Shown: positions 35,015-44,360 of the stretch, piece after piece | Position numbering within the stretch: the first letter of the stretch is position 1 | Layout: the number at the start of each line of letters is the position of its first letter | Source: Gammaproteobacteria bacterium | Lineage (GTDB): Bacteria > Pseudomonadota > Gammaproteobacteria > Steroidobacterales > Rariloculaceae | Direction: 5' to 3' | Assembly (NCBI GenBank): GCA_022819855.1 | Contig: JAJEGN010000008.1 | Coordinates: forward strand, 124,001-188,000 | Length of the DNA stretch: 64,000 nucleotides | Notes under the pieces: model-generated | The model's input: the letters and a program-made list of their open reading frames with translations, nothing else | Told to the model about the DNA's origin: nothing | Databases searched by the model: none | Translations under genes and position numbers: made by a program

Positions 35015-38000
35015 TCACTCGCCAAAGTAACGCTTGCAGAAATGGTAAGCCAATCTGTCACGATAGTTCAGGATGTTGTCTTCCACGGTGACGATTTCGC
35101 AGCGCCGTGTGCCTCCGTTTGCCGGCCCCCTCAAACCCCGCCCGACCATCTGCATATACCGCACAGGGCTGAACACCGGCCGCGAGACAACGATCATGTC
35201 GCATTTCGGCGCATCGAAACCCGTGCTCAGGACACTATGGTTGCAAATGACGCGCAGCGAACCGGATCGGAAGTTCCGGGTGAAATGCTGGCGAGCGAGC
35301 CGATCCGTACCACCGCTCACGGCGGCTGCCGGGCACCCCGCTAGATGCAGTTGGGCCGCCAAATACTGCGCGTGCGCAACGGAGTTCGCAAATAGCAGGA
35401 TGGATTCAGCGGAACTATCCAACACAGCTTGTACGACCAGCTCGTTACGGTTCTCATCCTTCCCCAACCTCTCTATCACGCTTTCCGGCAACTCACCGAA
35501 AACCTCCACGTGCTGCCGCTCACGCGAGGTCAACCTTATGCGCCGGTCATAGCGTAGAGGGCGGTAACTTCGCTCTGAAATCACGCCCATCGCAGATAGT
35601 CTGTCGTGCAGACCCGCCTGGTCGGCTGGAAACCATCGTCGGTCGAACCGGGCGGCCAGACGCTCCGATTCTTCCTCATCGTAGCCGCGCCACGGCGTGG
35701 CCGACAGGCCCAGCAGGGGCGGTTCGAGATCGCGGGATCGCTCCGTGCCAACCTGTAGGTCGAGCCATCGCAGAAGGTCCGAGTAGCTCGAAGCGATCGC
35801 ATGATGACATTCGTCGATGATTATGATTCCCGCTTTACCGACCCATTCGAGTTCCGCCCGCTCGCGTCGGCTGGTTAACGTTTGAATACTCGCGACGACG
35901 ACAACCGCCTCGTCGTTCTCGGACGGTGGTGGATTCCGCTGTCCGCCCCAGAGACGGACGATGCGAAGATCTTCGCCAATTGCCCCTACGTTGACCCATA
36001 GCTGTCGAAAACACTGCACTGCCTGCTCGCACAATTCGTCCGTTTGCGCGATCCAGAGAACAGAACGTCGCCGGTCCGCGCGCAGAACGAATCTCACCAC
36101 CGCTTCCGCGGCGACTCTCGTTTTGCCGCCGCCTGTCGGCAAGCTGACGACGGCGCGCCGTCGAGCGATGCCCGATGCCAGTAACCGCTCGATGTCCCGA
36201 AGGATTTCCTGCTGATAGTCGTGGAGGCGAGGCAGTTTGATGGGACCGCTCACCGCCAATTCCGCGTCCCGGCGGCCAGACGCCGTAGACGCGAACTCGA
36301 GCGGAAACCCCACGTCCACCACGAATGTGCGAGCCTTCTCACCGCCCCATCGCTTTGGTGGATCGAGTCCTTGTGCAGCCAACGTCTCTCGCAGTCGGCT
36401 GAGAATGGCCGGACCATGGACCGCAAGCGACAACTCGGCTATGCGTTGCGCTGAAGCATCGTCACCGAGTGCTTGAAGCGTCGGTGGTTCCAGTAAGGCC
36501 CGCAACGCTTCGGTGTCGTATCCGACGGACCGCAAGAGCCGACTCGGCAGATCCGGCTGTTCGCGCACATCCTTTCGGGCTTCCTCCGACCGTCGGTCGA
36601 GAATCCTTTCGATGAGATTCTCGACATCGTCGTCACCCTGAAGAATACGGTGACGAGCCAGGCACTCGAGCAACAGTTTCACTCCAGACGACCAGTCATG
36701 CTCCGAAAACCGCTGGCGATCAAGAAAAATCGTACCTTCGGAGTCCACCTGCACAGTTTTCTCCCGTCGGTAGGGACCGACGACCTGTTCCAATCCATCC
36801 ACCTCCACTGCCGAATATTCCTGCAATAGCCGCGTGAGATTTGCGGAAATCGCGAGTTCAGGGAACATCTCCAATAGTCGCGCCGGCTCCGCAACACGAC
36901 TTCTGAACGATAGCGTTTTTTCGGTAAGCGGTTGACCGCCCGAGTCGATCCAGCCGCGGGCGCATCGCTTGGACAGAATTACAACGCGCCCGTCGTCGAT
37001 GTCGTCCGCGAGTGAAAAATCAGTCGATACGAAGATTTCGCGCAAAGGTAACTTGCCATCTGCGGTCGGTACATGTGCGGGGATGGCGCCCTCAGAAAAC
37101 GCTACCTCCCAGACCCCTCGCAATCCGGCAAAACCGTGCGTTTTTTCCCCGATGTTCTCGAACATCAATTGCCAAAATCTCTCACGCACGGAGCGCTGGA
37201 GTTTTGTGGAAGGCCATATGAGCAGATGATCCAACTCGGTCTCCCGATCTCGCATCTCGAAAAACGCCGAGATATCACCGAACCCTGGAACTTCAGCTTC
37301 AGCAAGTACTTTGGCGACTCTCGGCTCGATATGCTTGATCGGCAAACACCAACAGCCATGTTCCGTCAGCCAATACCAGAGCGGATGGGGAGCTGTGGGT
37401 TCGGGATAGGTATCCGAGCGGGTCGGATGAACCAGCTTTACGGGCCGATATGTCAAATCATGGCAATCTGATCGGTTCCGAACTCTCTTTATAATGTTTA
37501 GTGTAAGTAAAGCTCTAAACTTTCGGGGTAAATGCGGCAGAAGCCACCATCCGGCAGGCAACTCCAAGTCGAAATACGGAGAAATTCTAGGTTGGGAGCG
37601 TGGCTTTTTACGTACGCTAAGTTGACAATAGCGCTGAAATGGCGCAAATACCCAACGGCGATAGGACGACAACCCTACCGGTAACTCTCGATGCATATCG
37701 GTTCCCGACGGAAACATGGATCGCCAACCCTTCGGAAGTTCGAGCCCAAGATCGGCGAGGTAGTTTGTATCGAGAACGTACTTGTCATCGACACCAACAT
37801 CTTCGTCTACAACCACGAGCGTGCCGCGCTTGGCCCACGAACCTGACCGTGCGCGAAACTTCAGCCTCTGATTGTTCTTGACCAGTGACTCATCGATAAA
37901 TGATCTGACAACATCCTTGGGGGCTGCCCCGAGACTACGCCAGAAATCATCCCAATTCTGCCCGTCGCTTGAGTTCTCCGCAGTTTCAAGTGCTTCCTCC

Positions 38001-39727
38001 AAGAGACTCAACCACGACTCTGGAGAGAATTCGCGCACTTCCAGATGGTCCACAAGAATTTTCTTGCATTTCGAATCGCAAACTATTTCGTCAGCGACCG
38101 CTACGAAACCGGGAGGAGCCTTCATTCCTGTCGCAATTATCGCCCTGGAAGGCGGCACTAATGCGCCATTCGCGGACGGGATCAATGGAACCTGTGGAAG
38201 ACTCCAAATATTGTGGTCGCGCGCATTGGTCAGCAAATCGCCAACAAACCGCAACACTTGTTTCGCACGTTCCGTATGCAGGCTGCCGAGTGGCTCAAGC
38301 CATTCCTCGACCGATACCTTGAGCGGCACCGTCATATTTCGTCGTTCCGCCTCGTCGTACAGTGCATTGATACGTGAGAGGCGATTCTGGTATCGGTAAC
38401 AATCCGGATGCAAATACTTTGCGCGAGTCGCCGACTCTGCCAACTTGCTCCAACGCGAGCATAGTTTCCTGTCTTCGATGAAGTGACGTTTTACGTCGAC
38501 TGGCTTGCGCATCCTGCAATCGGCAACTGAAACAGATCTCGACTTCAGTATCCTGTCCCACAAAGCCCTGGCGAACGGGACTGCTATCTCATCCTGAGAA
38601 TCGGGCTGGCGCGGAAAGGCACTCAATGGCGCCCCGTAGTCCTCGGCGGTAACTATGGCAGGCAATGACTCAGCGACAAGTTCCGCTGCCGACACCATGA
38701 GCGCGTTGTTCCAAGCGCCGCGAATGAGGTGAGTACGGTCGCTATTCAGTTTCCACGGCGCGTTCAGAATCCCGGTCGTAAGGTTGCGGGTTTCCGTCGG
38801 AAAGAACGCCCAGAACCTTCCAGCTTGTTCGCGCCCTCCCAGCGGTACTGCCCATGTCAGTGGAACCTCATCCCGCCTGTGGACGTGCGTGGCTTCCGAG
38901 AGCGCTTCGGCATCATTCACAGTTGCCCGTTTCGCAAAGACCTTCCATCTTGTCTCGGTGTTTCCGTCGTAAACAACAGACACGCCATCCTCGACTCGCT
39001 TGGCAACACGGCGAATGTCCTTGCCTTCAATCACGAATTCGATCTCGATATCCGCTGGAAGAAACAGGAGGAACGCGCCGGGAAACTCTTGGATCTCGTT
39101 TTCGACTCGCCGCGATACCGCAGGGTCGGGAATGGTTGCGGAAACTACCGTTTGCGCCCACTCGTATTGCCCGGCCGGTGATAGAGGGCTCGACGACGCA
39201 TCGGGATCAAGCACTTCGGCAAGCCGCATCCCTGGCGCGCGTGCGTCATCGGGCAAGTCGAGGTGACGCCGGATACGAGCTCTACATGCATCTGGCTCGA
39301 AGCGAAGGCCAATGGAACGCGATACAATGTCGATGCAGCCGCCAAATTTGAGCAAGGATTTGAACCCGATCCCGAATCGGCCGATCTGATCGCCGCGCTT
39401 CGGCGAACTGCGCGCATTCAATAGGGCGTCAACCCCATCCTCATCGAGAGGCGCTCCAGTATTGGCTACCTCGAGCGATTCGTCGAATAGCGTGACCTGG
39501 ATTCTTCCTGCGGCATGTCCAGCCTCGATAACCGCATCCGCCGCGTTCTGAATGAGCTCGTAAAGCTGTCGATAGGCGTATCCGCCTGACAGAACCTCGT
39601 TCTCGGTTTCAAAGTGCTCGCGAGCATCCCGCGGATGTGCTTCGTACGCACGAAGGCGACGATTGCACTGCTCCTCGACAAACTTCGTCAGCGCTAGATA
39701 ACGTGTAGCTGCTGCACCCCCGTCCAT
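35015..39727 (-). CDS. Giant HSP90/sacsin-like ATPase - SF2 helicase fusion (candidate defence protein)
   Basis: A 1570-residue protein. The N-terminus is a GHKL (Bergerat-fold) ATPase of the sacsin/HSP90 type: ELIQNAADA (57-65, metal/ATP Asn), LEVANTGAPL (about 85-94) and IGRFGIGFKSLLKF (115-128). Residues about 130-1170 match nothing I know. The C-terminus is a DEAD/DEAH-type SF2 helicase: LHDYQQEI (Q-like motif), Walker A SLPTGGGKT near 1195, IIIDECHHAIA near 1300, LSATPWRG near 1342, and motif VI QMVGRGLRGP near 1527. GAGGTG precedes the chosen ATG; a TTG at 39799 would overlap the upstream gene. Codon use and GC are visibly lower than the flanks (60 bases at 37441 hold 25 G/C). Nucleic-acid-stimulated anti-phage activity is inferred from domains and context, not shown. 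Confidence 0.85.
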   Translation of the reverse strand: MDGGAAATRYLALTKFVEEQCNRRLRAYEAHPRDAREHFETENEVLSGGYAYRQLYELIQNAADAVIEAGHAAGRIQVTLFDESLEVANTGAPLDEDGVDALLNARSSPKRGDQIGRFGIGFKSLLKFGGCIDIVSRSIGLRFEPDACRARIRRHLDLPDDARAPGMRLAEVLDPDASSSPLSPAGQYEWAQTVVSATIPDPAVSRRVENEIQEFPGAFLLFLPADIEIEFVIEGKDIRRVAKRVEDGVSVVYDGNTETRWKVFAKRATVNDAEALSEATHVHRRDEVPLTWAVPLGGREQAGRFWAFFPTETRNLTTGILNAPWKLNSDRTHLIRGAWNNALMVSAAELVAESLPAIVTAEDYGAPLSAFPRQPDSQDEIAVPFARALWDRILKSRSVSVADCRMRKPVDVKRHFIEDRKLCSRWSKLAESATRAKYLHPDCYRYQNRLSRINALYDEAERRNMTVPLKVSVEEWLEPLGSLHTERAKQVLRFVGDLLTNARDHNIWSLPQVPLIPSANGALVPPSRAIIATGMKAPPGFVAVADEIVCDSKCKKILVDHLEVREFSPESWLSLLEEALETAENSSDGQNWDDFWRSLGAAPKDVVRSFIDESLVKNNQRLKFRARSGSWAKRGTLVVVDEDVGVDDKYVLDTNYLADLGLELPKGWRSMFPSGTDMHRELPVGLSSYRRWVFAPFQRYCQLSVRKKPRSQPRISPYFDLELPAGWWLLPHLPRKFRALLTLNIIKRVRNRSDCHDLTYRPVKLVHPTRSDTYPEPTAPHPLWYWLTEHGCWCLPIKHIEPRVAKVLAEAEVPGFGDISAFFEMRDRETELDHLLIWPSTKLQRSVRERFWQLMFENIGEKTHGFAGLRGVWEVAFSEGAIPAHVPTADGKLPLREIFVSTDFSLADDIDDGRVVILSKRCARGWIDSGGQPLTEKTLSFRSRVAEPARLLEMFPELAISANLTRLLQEYSAVEVDGLEQVVGPYRREKTVQVDSEGTIFLDRQRFSEHDWSSGVKLLLECLARHRILQGDDDVENLIERILDRRSEEARKDVREQPDLPSRLLRSVGYDTEALRALLEPPTLQALGDDASAQRIAELSLAVHGPAILSRLRETLAAQGLDPPKRWGGEKARTFVVDVGFPLEFASTASGRRDAELAVSGPIKLPRLHDYQQEILRDIERLLASGIARRRAVVSLPTGGGKTRVAAEAVVRFVLRADRRRSVLWIAQTDELCEQAVQCFRQLWVNVGAIGEDLRIVRLWGGQRNPPPSENDEAVVVVASIQTLTSRRERAELEWVGKAGIIIIDECHHAIASSYSDLLRWLDLQVGTERSRDLEPPLLGLSATPWRGYDEEESERLAARFDRRWFPADQAGLHDRLSAMGVISERSYRPLRYDRRIRLTSRERQHVEVFGELPESVIERLGKDENRNELVVQAVLDSSAESILLFANSVAHAQYLAAQLHLAGCPAAAVSGGTDRLARQHFTRNFRSGSLRVICNHSVLSTGFDAPKCDMIVVSRPVFSPVRYMQMVGRGLRGPANGGTRRCEIVTVEDNILNYRDRLAYHFCKRYFGE

Positions 39728-39785
39728 GGTCACCTCAGCGGTATCGTGCAACAGCCGTATCGCCTCGCAATTCCGTCTGCAGGCA

Positions 39786-40505
39786 CTATAGCCCTTCAAA
39801 CGCGCTCTTGATGAGATCTCGTGCCAGCAGACGCTTTAGTTCCTGATCTTGAAAGGTTTGGATCCCGGCCTTCTGGTTATTCCAGAAGTACTCGTCGTTC
39901 TCCTTGCCATGCGGAGTCATCCAGGCGCCAGCAATATCATCCGCATCTACGTAGTCACCTTTCACGATTGTCGGGTTGGTTGCCGTTGCGAGAAGCACAT
40001 TCACGGCCAACTCCGAACCGTCGAGGGTATCAGGCCATTGGATTCTCAGAAATCCAGTGCTGTCAACTGCAACACTTTCACCTATAGCAGAGTTCTGCTT
40101 CCCATAACAGGGCTCACGCGCGACTCGCTCAATCCAGTCGTTTCTTTTGCCTTCGGGCATCGGATGCTGGGGGCTTTCCAATGCTGCGACACATCCCCAA
40201 CTTTTCGAAATTCGCTCGGAATTTTCTCCGCTTGCAGTTTCCGCCGTCCACAAAAACTCGGCTTCCGCGATCAGGTCTTGGGATTTACAAGGAACGACGA
40301 TTCCGTGACCGTACTTCGCTTCGGTTAGTCCAGTGGAAAAAACCATCGTATAGGTGCACCCGCGCGATGCTGATAGCCGTCCGTAGCGAATCGGTACACG
40401 CACAGGTTGCGAGCAACTCATGTCCAAGCGTGTGTCGCGCCATGTACGCCTATGGCTACGACAATCCCAGTAAAGCGAGCCAATCAACAGCACGCCGATT
40501 CGCAT
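39786..40505 (-). CDS. Small partner protein upstream of the ATPase-helicase, possibly gamma-glutamylcyclotransferase-like
   Basis: A 239-residue protein starting MRIGVLLIGSLYWD. The opening beta strand plus GSLyW, followed by VPIRYGRLSASRG and TYTMVFS, resembles the N-terminal part of gamma-glutamylcyclotransferase-fold proteins (YGSL motif), but the match is weak and no catalytic Glu can be placed with certainty. It is 58 bases upstream of the ATPase-helicase gene on the same strand and shares its low GC, so the two probably form an operon. The frame continues 32 codons upstream of the chosen ATG. A gene of its own family, rather than a cyclotransferase, remains possible. Confidence 0.7.
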   Translation of the reverse strand: MRIGVLLIGSLYWDCRSHRRTWRDTRLDMSCSQPVRVPIRYGRLSASRGCTYTMVFSTGLTEAKYGHGIVVPCKSQDLIAEAEFLWTAETASGENSERISKSWGCVAALESPQHPMPEGKRNDWIERVAREPCYGKQNSAIGESVAVDSTGFLRIQWPDTLDGSELAVNVLLATATNPTIVKGDYVDADDIAGAWMTPHGKENDEYFWNNQKAGIQTFQDQELKRLLARDLIKSAFEGL

Positions 40506-40696
40506 TGCAGATGCCTCGTCCGTCGGATTTGTCGTCCTGTTCGGTCCTTGACGTTCGCTCGTGCAGATCGACGTTTCCGAGTATGCGTAGCGCCAGTCCA
40601 CATAGACCGTCGGACCAAGCGTTTCCGTTCCGAGCCGCCTGAGCGACTTCTATTATTTCCTTGCGGTTATGTCTGATGCGCGCCGGGTCGCGACGA

Positions 40697-40912
40697 CTAC
40701 TCGTCCGCGATGCTCGCCGCGTGGGCGCGTGCCACCTGCGCAATCGCGCGTAACGCCTTGTTCACGGAGACGGGATCCTTGAACACTTCGGCTACATCCG
40801 GCTCCAGCAGCACGACATTCGTGCCGCGGCGATACGCCTGGTGGTGCTTGCCCCTGACACCGCCCGAGAAATCGTACTCCTCCCGCAAGGTGTCCGCGTC
40901 ATCCTGTTTCAT
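40697..40912 (-). CDS. Antitoxin partner of BrnT-like toxin
   Basis: A 71-residue protein, MKQDDADTLREEYDFSGG at the start and VVLLEPDVAEVFKDPVSVN in the middle, which is a common short partner encoded next to DUF497/BrnT toxins. It begins inside the last 14 bases of the toxin gene, the usual toxin-first order of brnTA loci. Weak GGGAC precedes the chosen ATG; an ATG at 40930 is an alternative. The DNA- or toxin-binding parts cannot be separated by eye. Confidence 0.8.
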   Translation of the reverse strand: MKQDDADTLREEYDFSGGVRGKHHQAYRRGTNVVLLEPDVAEVFKDPVSVNKALRAIAQVARAHAASIADE

Positions 40913-41174
40913 AGTCCCTGCGCTCTCCATGCGAAGCTGTCCTCGCACTTATGATCCGAATTCTGTCCTTGGCGCGTTCGACGTATGACACGACCAATAT
41001 GCGCCCGCTCGCCGACAGCCCCATGCTCAGAAACCGATGTTCCGCGAGCGAATGATCCGGGTCCGACACGGTGATTTCCAGCGGATCGCCAAACACGGTG
41101 GAAGCTTCGGCAAAGCCCACTCCGTGCTTCCTCATGTTCTGCGCCTGCTTTTTCTCGTCCCATTCAAACTCCAT
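40899..41174 (-). CDS. brnT: BrnT family (DUF497) toxin
   Basis: A 91-residue RelE-like ribonuclease fold: MEFEWDEKKQAQNMRKHGVGFAEAS, FGDPLEITVSD, EHRFLSMGLS and RIRIISARTAS are the standard BrnT blocks, including the basic residues used for RNA cleavage in studied members. Overlaps its antitoxin. AGGGA lies upstream of the ATG. It is the first gene of the minus-strand island that also contains the ATPase-helicase, supporting a mobile or defence character for the region. Confidence 0.9.
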   Translation of the reverse strand: MEFEWDEKKQAQNMRKHGVGFAEASTVFGDPLEITVSDPDHSLAEHRFLSMGLSASGRILVVSYVERAKDRIRIISARTASHGERRDYETG

Positions 41175-41556
41175 ACGGTCGTCCCTGTCCGGTGTTTTCC
41201 AGGAGATTCGGCCCTTTATGTCTTCCTGTCACCCCCGGGAGCCTGTAGTTGCGCCCGAACTGAACTCGACGGTTACGCCGCCATGACTTGCGGGCACGCA
41301 TCCGGCTTGCCGTTCCGATCCCGATTACCGTATACGGCTTGAATCGGCGCACACTGAATCACGCCTGTGCACTGCATTATGCCACGGCATCAGGGCATTA
41401 GACGCGACCGCGGGAGGCACTGCAACGACACGCGTCGACGAACACGCATCGGCGATCCGCACCGGCAGTGTCCGGAACTGGCCACCCACAGGCCGCCGCA
41501 GTGCAGCGCTTGAGCACATCGTTCGCGCGGCTTATCCTGCCGCGTCCGTCCAGCCG
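41175..41556. other. 382-base intergenic region between the island and fabD-like gene
   Basis: Contains the promoter side of the brnT operon and of the next plus-strand gene. I found no gene, tRNA, integrase end, direct repeat or clear hairpin that would mark an island boundary. Composition rises back toward the chromosomal GC over this stretch. Confidence 0.4.
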
Positions 41557-42558
41557 GTGATTCGATCAGTGTCCAGCAGCAGCATCGCCTTTATCTTCCC
41601 GGGCCAGGGCTCGCAGTACCGGGGCATGGGCTCGGATCTCGTGGCCGAATTCCCGGACACGCGCGAGATCTTCGAGCGGGCCAGCGATGTCGTCGGCTAC
41701 GACATGGTCGAGCTTTGTCTCGAGGATCCGCGCGACGAGCTCGACAGGACGCGGTTCACGCAGCCGGCACTGCTGACGCACGAAGTCGCATGCAGCGAAG
41801 CGCTCAGGAGCCTGATCGGCTCCGCGGCGAGCCCCGCGGTAGCGGCCGGGCACAGTCTCGGCGAGTACACGGCGCTCGTCTGCGCCGGGGCGCTGACGTT
41901 CGAGGATGCACTGCGGCTCGTCAGCGAACGCGGCCGCCTCATGGGCGAACTCGGTACGGGATCGATGCTCGCGACGACGCTCGATCGCGAAACGGCGACG
42001 GCGCTGGCCGACAGGCACTTCTGTGAAATCGCAGGCTGCAATCTGCCCGACCAGACGGTAATCGCCGGCCGCGGCCAGGATCTCGCCGCGCTGACCGAAG
42101 ACATGGCGGGGGCGCACCCGCGCAAGCGCGCCATCCCGCTCAACACCGAAGGCGCTTTCCATACCTACTTCATGGTGCCGGCGGCGCAAGAGTTTCGCGG
42201 CGTACTCGAGGCGACCGATTTCGCCGGACTTGAGCTCGACGTGCCCTCGAACTACACGGGCACGCTGCACGTCGACGCGCCTGAAGCCATCCGCTCACGC
42301 CTGTTCTTTCAACTTTTCAACCCGGTGCTCTGGGTCGACTGCATGCGGGTGACCATCGAGTCCGGCGTCGACACCATCATCGAACTCGGCGGCGGCATCG
42401 GCAAGGGCGACGAGCCCGCGAGCAAGCGCCCGAACCTCGGCAGCATTGTCCTCAAATCATTGAAATCGGCTGGCGCTCAGGCAAAATACCTGCCCGCCAT
42501 CAACGCGGCCGGTATCCACGCGGCGGCAAAATACATCGAGCAACGGCACACGGCTTAG
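41557..42558 (+). CDS. Malonyl-CoA:ACP transacylase-like acyltransferase (FabD type)
   Basis: A 333-residue acyltransferase. FIFPGQGSQYRGMG opens the fold, the nucleophile is Ser in GHSLGEYTALV near residue 95, the carboxylate-binding Arg follows in SERGRLM and the catalytic His is in GAFHTYFM near residue 207. It is not in a fatty-acid gene cluster, so it could serve fatty-acid, polyketide or another acyl carrier pathway. GTG 41557 is used; a GTG at 41569 is equally possible. The C-terminal 50 residues (KRPNLGSIVLKSLKSAGAQ) are an extension compared with minimal FabD. Confidence 0.82.
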   Translation: MIRSVSSSSIAFIFPGQGSQYRGMGSDLVAEFPDTREIFERASDVVGYDMVELCLEDPRDELDRTRFTQPALLTHEVACSEALRSLIGSAASPAVAAGHSLGEYTALVCAGALTFEDALRLVSERGRLMGELGTGSMLATTLDRETATALADRHFCEIAGCNLPDQTVIAGRGQDLAALTEDMAGAHPRKRAIPLNTEGAFHTYFMVPAAQEFRGVLEATDFAGLELDVPSNYTGTLHVDAPEAIRSRLFFQLFNPVLWVDCMRVTIESGVDTIIELGGGIGKGDEPASKRPNLGSIVLKSLKSAGAQAKYLPAINAAGIHAAAKYIEQRHTA

Positions 42559-42641
42559 CAAGGTAGCGCCGAGGTCGCGGCCCGCACGCCGCACCGCGCC
42601 GGTTCGGTCGGTCCAGCTTATCCGGAGAAGCGAGAACGAAT

Positions 42642-44354
42642 ATGGGAGCGTTCAAGGAACCCCACGGAGGGGAATTGAAGAACTGCTACTTGTCGGCGAA
42701 CGCCGTCGCCGACGAGAGAGCGCACTCGCGCGAGCTGCCGTCCTGGGATCTCACGATGCGGCAGCTCTGTGATCTGGAACTCCTGCTCAACGGCGCCTTC
42801 TCGCCGCTCGACGGGTTTCTCGGCGAAGCCGACTACGACCGCGTCCTGGCCGAAATGCGGCTATCGAGCGGCGTGTTCTGGCCGATTCCGATCACGCTCG
42901 ACGTGGACGAGCGCTTCGCCGAACCGCTCAGGGAAGGCGACACGATCGCGCTCCGGGACGCCGAGGGCGTTCTGATCGCCACGATGGAGCTATCGAGCAT
43001 CTTCCGTCCGGACTTCGAACACGAAGCACGGTCGGTGTTCGGCACGGTCGACGACACGCATCCCGGCGTCAATCACCTGCTCAAGCGCACGCACGGCGTC
43101 TATCTGGGCGGACGCCTCAAGGGTGTCGAAGCGCCGACGCATTATGACTTCAAGCACCTGCGCGACGATCCGCAGGAGCTGCGCGATCGGTTCAGAAAGC
43201 TCGGCTGGCGGCGCGTGGTTGCGTTCCAGACCCGCAATCCCATGCACCGCGCGCACCAGGAACTCACGTTCCGCGCGGCGAAGGAAGCCGAGGCCAACCT
43301 GCTGATCCACCCGGTCGTCGGCATGACGCAGCCGGGGGATGTGGATCACTTCACGCGCGTGCGCTGCTACGAGCACCTGCTGCCGCATTATCCCGAGCAG
43401 ACGACCATGCTGAGCCTGCTGCCGCTCGCCATGCGCATGGCGGGTCCGCGAGAGGCGGCCTGGCATGCCCTGATTCGCAAGAACTTCGGCTGCACGCATT
43501 TCATCGTCGGCCGTGACCACGCCGGACCCGGAGCAGGACGCGACGGCAAGCCGTTCTACGGTCCCTACGATGCCCAGCGCCTCATGACCGACTTCGAGAA
43601 GGAGCTCGACATCACGATGGTGCCGTTCAGAAACGTGGTCTACGTCGAGGATCGGGCGCGCTACCTGCCGCAGGACGAGATCCCCGAAGGCACACGCACG
43701 CTCGGCATCTCCGGTACCGAGCTCCGGCGGCGGCTGCGCGACGGTCTGGAAATCCCGGAGTGGTTTTCCTTCCCCGAGGTCGTTGCCGAACTCAGGCGGA
43801 CGCATCCCCCGCGGCACCGGCAGGGGTTCACGGTGTTCTTTACGGGGCTTTCCGGCGCCGGGAAATCGACGGTAGCCAATGCTCTCATGGTCAAGCTCAT
43901 GGAAATGGGAGGACGGCCAGTGTCCCTTCTCGACGGCGACATCGTGCGCAAGCATCTGTCGAGCGAACTCGGGTTCTCCAAGGAGCACCGCGACCTCAAC
44001 ATCCTCAGGATCGGCTACGTCGCGAGCGAGATTACGAAGAACCGCGGCATCGCGATCTGCGCGCCGATCGCGCCTTACGCCGAGACCCGCCGGCGCGTGC
44101 GTGAAATGATTGAGCCGCACGGCGGTTTCATCGAGATTCACGTCGCAACGCCGCTCGAGGTCTGCGAGCAGCGCGACCGCAAGGGCCTCTACGCGAAGGC
44201 GCGCGCCGGCCTGATCAAGGGATTCACCGGCATCAGCGACCCGTACGAGGTTCCCGAGAACGCCGAGATGTCGGTCGACACTTCCAACCTGACGCCCGAT
44301 CTCGTCGCCCACCGCATCGTCATCAAACTCGAGAGCGCCGGCTTCATTCGCTGA
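42642..44354 (+). CDS. sat-cysC: Bifunctional sulfate adenylyltransferase / APS kinase
   Basis: A 570-residue fusion. Residues 1 to about 390 are ATP sulfurylase, with QTRNPMHRAH near residue 197 and GRDHAGPGAG near 291 forming the nucleotide site. Residues about 395-570 are APS kinase with Walker A GLSGAGKST near 404, DGDIVRKHLSSELGFSKEHRDLNI and the KGLYAKARAG substrate loop. It makes PAPS from sulfate and two ATP. The ATG follows GGAGAAGCGAGAACGAAT. It pairs functionally with the sulfite reductase genes at 47-49 kb, but the PAPS reductase linking them is absent from the window. Confidence 0.94.
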   Translation: MGAFKEPHGGELKNCYLSANAVADERAHSRELPSWDLTMRQLCDLELLLNGAFSPLDGFLGEADYDRVLAEMRLSSGVFWPIPITLDVDERFAEPLREGDTIALRDAEGVLIATMELSSIFRPDFEHEARSVFGTVDDTHPGVNHLLKRTHGVYLGGRLKGVEAPTHYDFKHLRDDPQELRDRFRKLGWRRVVAFQTRNPMHRAHQELTFRAAKEAEANLLIHPVVGMTQPGDVDHFTRVRCYEHLLPHYPEQTTMLSLLPLAMRMAGPREAAWHALIRKNFGCTHFIVGRDHAGPGAGRDGKPFYGPYDAQRLMTDFEKELDITMVPFRNVVYVEDRARYLPQDEIPEGTRTLGISGTELRRRLRDGLEIPEWFSFPEVVAELRRTHPPRHRQGFTVFFTGLSGAGKSTVANALMVKLMEMGGRPVSLLDGDIVRKHLSSELGFSKEHRDLNILRIGYVASEITKNRGIAICAPIAPYAETRRRVREMIEPHGGFIEIHVATPLEVCEQRDRKGLYAKARAGLIKGFTGISDPYEVPENAEMSVDTSNLTPDLVAHRIVIKLESAGFIR

Positions 44355-44360
44355 CGTCGC

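Noticed and set aside
35073-39351. Several plus-strand frames opposite the ATPase-helicase gene
   Set aside because: All short, no recognisable domains, and antisense to an intact 1570-codon gene with clear motifs.
40456-40743. Minus-strand 95-codon frame between the small partner gene and the antitoxin
   Set aside because: Overlaps the starts or ends of both supported genes, is Arg-rich and shows no motif or ribosome-binding site.
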